From positions 62,001 through 126,000 of the forward strand of contig MNCI01004469.1 in NCBI GenBank assembly GCA_015680685.1: DNA of 64,000 nt, written 5' to 3'. Source of the DNA: Gnetum montanum. Its lineage: Eukaryota > Streptophyta > Gnetopsida > Gnetales > Gnetaceae. Below the pieces are notes generated by a model. That model did no database searches. It saw nothing but the letters and a program-made list of their open reading frames with translations, and was not told the DNA's origin. The translations under genes were made by a program, and so were the position numbers. Shown in pieces: positions 56,641-64,000 of this stretch (positions are counted from its first letter, which is position 1; every line of letters begins with the position of its first letter).

Positions 56641-58299
56641 AGATGGCAAGATAGGTAAGTGCAACTACCATCTTGATGAATGGACAACCATGTTCTATTT
56701 TTTAGATGTCCTCCTTCCAACTTAGTCATGGGGGAGATGGCCACCAATACTAACAATCCATATGACTTCTTAGTCTTTCTACTTTTTTTCCATGTTTTTG
56801 ATTTTACAAGTTATTTATTTTACAAACTTTTGGATTTTCAAATTTTTCTAATTTCACATCATCATTAGTACCTTTAGCCTTTCTTGATTATTTTATACCA
56901 TATTATATATTTTACTTTGTTTGGTTTTGTTTTTTTCAAGTGTGATATCTCCTTATTTTTCCTAACAAAATTGCTTTATTGCCATAAGACACAATGCCGC
57001 TATTGTTGTTTACTAATGATGGTTTGTGCTTAATGTTGTGATTGTCAATGTTTGGTTTCTATTTTTGAATTCTAATTTTTGATGACTTTGACATGGTTTA
57101 CGTTTCATGGAACAATTAGTGATTCCACATCATCCGTCCATCTAATAATCTCTATGGTTTTCCTTGTTTTGGGAATTTGAGGATTGTTCCATTAAAGAAA
57201 ATTTTAATCAAATGGTGACCTTGGTAATTTTGGAATTAGGAAGGATTCAAAGGTATGAAAATGGTGTGAATTTAAGGGGACTCAATAATATTTTTACTCT
57301 TTTACTTGCTTGAGTGCTTGAGTGTTTTTCATAGACTTCTTACCATTCCATTCCAACCATTGATAGGAAGTCAAATAAAGTCTTTGCATGGTATGGTTCC
57401 CATCCAAAACCAAAAATGATGAGAATTCATAGCACACCCCTTAGACATAGTAAATGAATAAGTCCTTGCATGATGTGGTTTCCATTTTAAAAAAGAAAGA
57501 AATTCAAAGCACACCCCTTGGACAAATAAATAGGCCTATGGGACTAGAAAGACATGCACCTATGATTGAAAGTCCCCTATAACTAATGCCCTCTCTCATT
57601 TTCTACTTCTCTCTTTTCTTCTCCTTATGGAATAGTGGTTGTCTTATGGAAGCACTCTTGTGTCTCACGTGTGTGGATCGGTCTTAGGGTGGTGATGCAA
57701 AGTCACTGAAAGTGGATGATTTTGGTTTGGACTGAGGATGGATCTTTCTAGGTTATTTTAAACACAAATTCCACGAGGGACTTCTTATGACCTCAATTTG
57801 GAACTCCATTTAACCTTCTCTATCATCCATCCATGCTACCTTAACTCACATCACTACTGTGTTCTATGTTATGCTCTATGTTTTGGTCTAATGTGTTTGA
57901 ATTCTTGGATAGATTCCTTTTGGTTGATCGTTAACTTTTCATGATCATTATATCAATGATGGGGCCTAAAAACTTCTTAATTAAGGTTATGCAAGGGAAA
58001 AAAAGGCATGAGTCTAATATGGGAAGGATCCACTCTCATATCTCTTTGCTTGATTAGTTAAGGTTCCTTACCATTGACATTGCTACAATCCTATCTTTTG
58101 CATATTCCATTGTGTATTCCGCTCAATGCTGCTTATCCATTTTTTTTCATTCATCCCCTAAATCAATTTTTTTTTCAAATTTATGAGCTTCAACACCCTC
58201 TTCTCATGTTTTCATATTGTTCTTGGTCTTTTGATCTTTCATTTGATCCCAATTTCATTAAAAAATTCTTTATATTTTTCAAGGTTGACCAAAGTCAAC
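56641..58299 (+). other. B spacer between integrase and aORF
   Basis: AT-rich and non-coding. CTTTGCATGGTATGGTTCCC (about 57381) is repeated in altered form near 57465 and matches D near 13060. The phrase AGAAAGACATGCACCTATG (57547) is also in the A and C spacers. A 91-codon plus frame at 58074-58349 is hydrophobic but unrecognised. Confidence 0.5.
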
Positions 58300-58405
58300 G
58301 ATCATCTATGGTGGTTAACAACTTTGTTGACAAGGCCTCATCAATGTAGTTGATCATGTCGACAGGGCCTTATCAATGTAGTTCTTACATCCTATCCTAT
58401 ATATA
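58300..58405 (+). promoter_or_regulatory. Internal U3-like promoter block upstream of B aORF
   Basis: GACAAGGCCTCATCAATGTA (about 58329-58348) and a second GACAGGGCCTTATCAATGTA (about 58359-58378) resemble the U3 repeats of B's own LTR (GACAAAGCCTCATCGACATA near 61169). A TATA-like CCTATATATACTAC follows near 58394. The aORF ATG is about 470 bp downstream, close to the spacing in C2, though the motif is that of B and not of C. Promoter activity is inferred. Confidence 0.45.
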
Positions 58406-58872
58406 CTACTTGGCACTTAGGAATTTTTGACATTTTTCTCATAACACACAAGGAGCTTTTGTAATTTTTCAGAGACCAAAACCTTCCAGAGCCCATAACT
58501 TCCTAATCCTTTGTTCAAATCACTTCGTTTTTTGATCCTGCAGTTACCAAAGATAAGCTCTTTATCATGGGGTCCACAAACCTTAAGGTTTATAATGAAA
58601 AATCAATGAATTTTTTTGGAAATTTTTCTAACTTCCCCAAAGGATTAATAACCTTAATAATATACAAACATTAATTTTTTTCAAAAGGTAGCCCTTTCAA
58701 CAACCTTCGGGATGAATTTTTATCAATAACACATAAATAAAATAATAATTTGAATAATTAAAGAAACCATAATTACAACTTAGCCAAGTGTAACTATCCT
58801 TAAGAGATAAAGGTATTCCAATTACTTTAAGTTACATAATGATTGCTAACCCATGGTCTCATTATGATTACA
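58406..58872 (+). other. Leader between the internal block and B aORF
   Basis: No open frame. If the upstream block acts as a promoter this would be the aORF 5' UTR. Contains GACCAAAACCTTCCAGAGCC and AT-rich runs. Confidence 0.35.
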
Positions 58873-60900
58873 GATGGCACCAAAATAGAAATGCCCATAG
58901 GAAGGAGAACCCTCTCAATTAAGGGAGGAGTCACTTAGAGCTGGAAAGAGCCAACAAAAATAAGCCCAAGAATTGCTAGTGACAACCCATGTAATGGGAC
59001 CTCTTCGTGAGGAGCCCAAAGTGGAATTTGTTTGATAGATTTTATAAGAAGAATGTCCACAAAAAATCTGAGAATAGCTCTTGTATGAACAAGAGAAACA
59101 TGTAGGAATGAGTGGGGTGGATCCATATGTATATCGACTAGTGATGAGTCACTTGAATGGGGTGGCTTGAATAGTTAGCTAGATGAAAAGGGGTGGACAA
59201 ATTTTGTCTCTCCAATAAATGTAGTTTCTTGCAAGGTTGGATTTCAATGCTTGGGAGGTGATGGTGTCATCATTTCAACACCATTTATTCCCAGAAATCT
59301 TAGAGAATGGTGCCACTTTCTTGGTGCATTTAGAGGAAGGAAAAAGGGCAACTGTCCTAGTGATGTAGCACCAAGGATAGGAAACAATAGTTGAATTTGT
59401 TGCTAACCATGTCATTGAAGCACTAAATACGTTCACAAAATATGTACCAGACATATCTACACTTTGAGATGTGCAAACATCCAAAGGAACAGTTAGTGGA
59501 AAGTTGAATGTAGCTGAGCATGAAGATTTGCTAGATTGACTGGTGGGGACTGAGCAACCAATTTTGAACATCTTTGATTTTCTAGAAAATATCATCAGAA
59601 CCCATTCATAGCTACTAGAGGTAAGGGGGAAGTGCATCATTTTAGAGGGGAAACTTGAAATGGCTCAAAAAACATCAACACTTAGTTGGAAAGGTTGTTG
59701 AACTACGTGCCCTCCTTGCTGATCCTAAGATCCTTAGCCTAGTAGTAACAAGAGATGAAGCTTTTGAATAGCTTCAATAACAATTTATAAAGGTTAAGGA
59801 GGTAGTAATGGCCATCTTCAACCAATCCATAGCTAAAGCAAAAATGCACTTAATTCAAAAGGACTTGGCTTAGATGTGCTTGGAGAACGAGACTTTGATT
59901 GCACAAAATCATTGCTTGTGTGATGTTGATGCCAAGAAAGAATAGATGCAAGAATATATTCATCAACAATTGGACCATCTTGCTAGGGTGAAAATTAAAT
60001 TGAGAAGATTGGCCATAGAGAATTAAAACCTGTCAATGGAGAAAATTCATGCCTTATGTCAGAAATTTGACATCAAGATCACCACCTAGAAGAATGAGCC
60101 CCTCATGTTGGAAAAATTGAGGAATCACTATAGAGACCAAGTTGGCCTATAGAAGGAATTTAATAATAAACACATCCAATTAGTGAAGATGAAAATAAAT
60201 GAAGCCCTCTAGCAAATCCAACAAGGAAGAGAGGGTTGGTAGCCCATTGTTGATGGGATTGATGCCTACAATAAAGAGGAGATCTGCCAAAAGGAGTTTC
60301 AAATCAAAGAAATGATAGAGTACATGGAGCTAGCCAATATTTGTTATGCAAAATTGGTAATTTTGACTGTTGGAAAACCACAATCAGAGTTGGAAAAACA
60401 AGTTCCTAGCTCATATTTACTATATGAGACAGAGTTCAAGCACCATAAAGACACCAAGCAAAACCTTGAGATTGAAAATGCTAAACTCAAAGTTCTCAGA
60501 GCATGGTTCACAGATCAATGGTCAATTATTGAGAACCTAGCCAAATAGATGAATTACTACTAGGAGCTAAAGGACACAATCAAGATGTTCAACATTGAAT
60601 GCAAATAGTTCACTACCTAGTTCATCAATGCTAAGGAGTTATTTTTAGCAATCTTGTGTTCCTAGGATGTGCTTATTCTGACCCACATTGGCAAAGCTAC
60701 ATGGATAGTGCATGATCCCAGAAGTAAGGAGGAGAAAATTAAAGCACTACTGGTTGCTTTTTTCCTCCTGCCAAAAGTTGTAGTAGTAATAGGACAATCA
60801 TAGTTGCCTCAATCACTATCCATGCGTAAAGTTGGTGAAGGTCTCTTGAAACCTCAAGAGCCACCACCACATGGGACCATCTAATGTTCTCCATCAAACT
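58873..60900 (+). pseudogene. B aORF, long form
   Basis: ATG at 58873 (MAPK, stop, KCP...), sharing MAPKRG/SQ-type beginnings with A and C2. Stops are frequent. From about 59870 to 60660 the frame is rich in Glu, Lys, Leu and Gln and heptad-like, with a clean 78-codon stretch at 60312-60548 (KQNLEIENAKLKVLRAW). This indicates a coiled-coil middle as in C2. The C-terminal FINAKELFLAILCS matches C2 FAAxYVKAKQMFWQLRCP. It occupies the env-like position between integrase and the 3' LTR, but no signal peptide or membrane segment is evident. Confidence 0.6.
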
Positions 60901-61085
60901 TAACACCATCAAGGAATGTGTTGTCCAATTTTGAAGATTTGTTTAATGGTGTTCAATTTTGTGTCCTAAACACCATCATTTTTTGTAATGTGTTGATCCA
61001 TACACCTAGGCACTCCATTTTTGTCAAGTTAGTCAATAATCTCATACCTTTACAATTTTGTAAAAGAACTTGAGGATGAGTTTTC

Positions 61086-61102
61086 ATTTAGTCATGGGAA
61101 TA
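61086..61102 (+). promoter_or_regulatory. B polypurine tract region
   Basis: ATTTAGTCATGGGAATA before the 3' LTR, preceded by AACTTGAGGATGAGTTTTC, shared with A, C2 and D. Confidence 0.55.
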
Positions 61103-61958
61103 TGATGAGTCACCGTTCAGTTGGCAGCATCGACGAGAACTCATTAACACATCATATCATGCATCGACAAAGCCTCATCGACATAGTGTTTATTTTCAAC
61201 TATAAATATGAATCTACTAGCCACATTTATGGCAATAGATATTTTTCAGCAATGAAGATCTTGCAATTTCTTTAATTGAGAGTTAGAAGTTTCCTCCTTA
61301 GTGCTAGCAATAGGATTCATTAAGTGTACATATCTTTATTCAAGCATTGTTATACTTGAGCATGATAGTATGTGCATCAATAAAGATAAGCTTTCTGATA
61401 AACCTTGTGGAACTTTGGATAGATTAAATGTTTTATTTATGCATTTAATGTTTGCAATTGTTTATTAAATATTTTCTAGTAATTAACTTAATGAAGCAAT
61501 TAAGCAAGATAAATTAAACACATAAGTATGACTACTTTGAGTGTAACATGTATTTGCTTGATAATCCTAGTAGCATCATTGCTTGGTACGGGCAATAGCA
61601 TAGTGCTCGGTCACCCAACAATGGATATGTGGGTTTAGGACATGTGTGGAAAGTGGGATTGAATGCTTATGTTAGGATTGGTTAGACACTAGTTAATTAG
61701 TTAATCCAATTACTTTTATCTCCCTTTGAATACCAAACCATAAAATATAAAATCATAAAAATTAGATGCCTCAATTACACTTAACCATACTAGTGTACGT
61801 CACAAGTGTAATTGGGAAGACAACGATTGACCTTAAGGCAAGATTCACTTCTTAGAACACTAGTGCACCAAAAACTATAAAGTTTATGGAATTTGACCAG
61901 ATCACATGAACAATTGTGATTTGTATGGTTGGGCGTAGTGGTATCTTTCTGCTCAGTA
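61103..61958 (+). repeat. Element B 3' LTR
   Basis: 856 bp, TGATGAGTCACC...GCTCAGTA. The CA end has mutated to TA. TATA-like CAACTATAAATATG near 61198. Matches 44806-45698. Confidence 0.83.
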
Positions 61959-61963
61959 GTTGC

Positions 61964-62335
61964 TATACTCAAATTTGAAGAGAGGCCAATATTATGCAAG
62001 TGTAATCATAGTTTTGTACTAACCATTTAATCATATGCTTTTGTAAAATTAATAAAAAAAATAAAACATTTTTTATTAAGCATTTTTACAAACTCTGTGT
62101 AGTATGTGAGAGTAACTAAGTAATCAATAATGAAGTGATTTTGTCTAAAACCTACTTGATACCTTGACCTAGTTAACTTTAGCCCAAGGATTAATTTTAT
62201 TTTCTAGCAAAGTATCCAACAACTTAGAAAAAATGTTACTCACAAAATTCATTTGATAATAGTTCAAATTATTTTTATTCCTCTTTTTACAAAATAATTA
62301 AACCTAGGATCTTTTACTTCTTAAGAAATATTATT
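61964..62335 (-). pseudogene. LINE-3 reverse transcriptase, N-terminal half (other side of element B)
   Basis: Minus strand: NSIFSKLLDTLLENKINPWAK-like segment (62240-62180 region) and FTKAYD at 62047-62030, followed by HNIGLSSNLSI just before B. With GCSLSPTLF and YVDD on the far side (44710-44579) they form one RT in the right order. Similarity ends at about 62335 against copia sequence. Confidence 0.62.
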
Positions 62336-62337
62336 AG

Positions 62338-63600
62338 CACTACAAAACACTTAACAAATTATTTTTAAGATCTAAAACATAATAAATATTTTGGATGGTG
62401 TATTTACTACCTATATTTATCTTGAAGGTAACTAATACAATGTCAAAAATTATCATCCTTATGTTAGTTCTAATGATGACATCTCCTTGATAATCCTTTA
62501 TATTAGTTAATAATCTCTTGTTACTTGTCATATGGTGACTACACCCACTATCAACATACCAAACATTGTTGATTTAGTGTTAATTAGATGTTGTCATGAC
62601 CAAGGATTTATTTTTCATTTATTAAATGAATAAAATTTCTTAATAATTAATGAAATTTTCTATGCTATTTATTATATTATTTTATTAATGTTGCTTCTTT
62701 ATCCAACATTCAAACTCATTGTGGTGGTCTTTGTGAAAATAATCACATCACTTCCTTTCTTTGAATTTTTTTACATGAGATCCACCTTAGCCATGTCCAT
62801 GTTGTCCACTACAGCCACATCTTCAACCATGATCACATCCACATCCTTATTTTAAGGGCTTTCCTTGAAATTATTATTTTTCTATAGGATCTTCCTTTAT
62901 TTTTTGGCATTTGAAAATCATTTATTATTTCTTTCCTTTGATTGAATATTTTCTTGAAGGTCTTTAGGATTTCAACAAGTTCAACCATGATCAATTTTGA
63001 TAAATCTCTATCTACTTCAATTACAAAGATAATTAGATCAAATTATCTAGCTAGAGTAGAGAGGATCTTGATTATAATCTTTGATTCCTCCAACTTTTCT
63101 TCCCTAGTTGGAAGGTAATTCATAATCTCCTAAGCTTGGATGATGTCTTAATCAAGCATCTCTGACTCCTTCATTATGAGGGTCACAAAATCTCTATTGA
63201 GCATTTGTAGCTTGACTATTCTGAGCCACTCTAAGCCTTCATAAATAACTTTCAAAGCATCCCAACCATGTTTTACATAAACATACTCAATAACATTTTG
63301 AAACATTATTTAATCTAAACTATCTTGAAGGATAAAAAAAATACTGTAGTATCTCTTTTGATTTGTCTTCTTAATATCAATCTTAACCTTGTAATTAAGG
63401 GCTTTAAATGTTGCATGGTATATGATATCATTGAATCCTAAAGAGACAAAATCTCATAGATCTTGAGAGATTAAGAATATATTCATCTTGAAAGCCCACT
63501 ATCCATAATCTTCTCTAGTGAAAATATGAACCTAAAGAGATATGATACCTACATTATTTTATGTCATGATGTGTAAAAGCTTCTTTCAACAAACTTCTCT
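62338..63600 (-). pseudogene. Ty1/copia gag and protease fragment
   Basis: Minus strand, 5' to 3': a UBN2-type Gag beginning FTREDYGQWAFKMNIFL (about 63530-63480), then WDALKVIYEGLEWLRIVKLQ near 63250 and NRDFVTLIMKESEMLD. A Gly/His-rich stretch with a CCHC knuckle follows near 62740 (CDYFHKDHHNEFEC, second Cys to Phe). Next is the protease active site VWYVDSGCSHHMTSN (about 62570-62525), with D-S-G intact, and NIYYVLDLKNNLLSVL at the end of the protease (62385-62340). Integrase and RT are missing; the element is cut at about 62335 against LINE-3. Confidence 0.75.
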
Positions 63601-64000
63601 CTAATACTAAATGAAGGAATTAAGGAACCCAGGATCCTAATGAAAGAACATAAACAAAAAATAACATACAAACTAAAAGAAAAATAATAGAAATAAAAAT
63701 TGTTTTATTAAAATTCATAATATGAAGAGGTATTTATATTGGAATACATGCTAATATTAGGAATTCTACTTTACCTGGTTAATGAGATAATGAATGCTAT
63801 TGTGCATATCAAATAAAGATAAATCATGATAAGGATGGATTCTTGACATCACATCTTTTCATATCCTATCCTTGATACTGGTCTTGTATACTAAATTACT
63901 TTAAAATAGTAATTCATATTTAATTTTTTTTGAGGAAAAAATAATTGTTAAAATAAATTTAAAAATAGTAAAAATAGCCTTAAAATACCATTATGCATTA
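63601..64000. other. Probable leader/LTR side of the copia fragment; nothing certain
   Basis: AT-rich, no frames. By position it could hold the copia primer site and LTR on the minus strand, but no TG...CA boundary or primer site was recognised. Confidence 0.25.

Larger units (their letters stand above)
44806..61958 (+). mobile_element. Element B: Ty3/gypsy retrotransposon with pol and aORF, split by element A
   Basis: Order: LTR, primer-binding site, gag, protease, RT, RNase H, integrase, spacer with U3-like block, aORF, polypurine tract, LTR. The protease-RT-RNase H-integrase order defines Ty3/gypsy. About 12.4 kb without the nested element A. Flanking pentamers GTTCT (44801-44805) and GTTGC (61959-61963) are an imperfect target duplication. 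All genes carry stops. It is the only element here with both pol and the primer site and aORF of the pol-less families, so it represents the likely helper type. Confidence 0.85.

Noticed and set aside
58873-60900. B aORF as a retroviral-type envelope gene
   Set aside because: The position fits, but there is no signal peptide, membrane segment or cysteine pattern; the visible features are coiled coil and a basic N-terminus.

Overview
The window is plant nuclear DNA made almost entirely of old, nested transposable elements, with one short low-copy stretch. It is AT-rich. Most copies have lost CpG and collected TAG/TAA/TGA stops where CAG, CAA, TGG or CGA would be expected, as happens to methylated repeats ageing in place. 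Long spacers, nested elements and little removal fit a large-genome seed plant, plausibly a gymnosperm; this is inference, because no marker gene fixes the species.

Layout. 1-12682: two minus-strand Ty3/gypsy-type elements without pol (C1 and C2) in tandem, sharing one LTR (3990-4848). 12683-15566: the 3' part and LTR of plus-strand element D. 15567-20290: an unidentified stretch, then gag and 5' LTR of minus-strand element E. 20296-20427: a tRNA-like SINE. 20485-27176: element F, complete at both ends with a perfect CAATT target duplication and an internal deletion of RT, RNase H and integrase core. 27182-36860: two copies of an unnamed repeat with a CCHC knuckle, one split by a 5.7-kb LINE (28187-33843) with a 23-bp target duplication; an 860-bp assembly gap (35240-36099) lies between them. 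36900-42500: the only CpG-retaining stretch. It holds short tandem repeats, a 5'-truncated LINE and a two-exon HMA-domain gene (42021-42428) broken by a single-base frameshift. 43900-62335: a minus-strand LINE reverse-transcriptase remnant split by element B (44806-61958). B has gag, protease, RT, RNase H, integrase and an extra ORF, and its integrase is itself split by element A (51359-56082). 62338-63600: minus-strand Ty1/copia gag and protease.

How the parts relate. A, B, C1, C2, D and E share TG...CA LTRs of about 850-900 bp, similar polypurine tracts and, where a 5' end survives, a primer-binding site resembling plant tRNA-Asp. A, C1 and C2 lack pol altogether; B, or a relative, could have supplied it. 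B and C2 carry a long third ORF downstream of the gag/pol position (called aORF here). In both, about 0.5 kb upstream of aORF, lies a block containing a TATA box plus motifs copied from that family's own LTR U3. A and C1 have a shortened aORF and lack the block. This family-matched internal promoter in front of an unexplained ORF is the most interesting signal in the window. The HMA gene is the only credible host gene.
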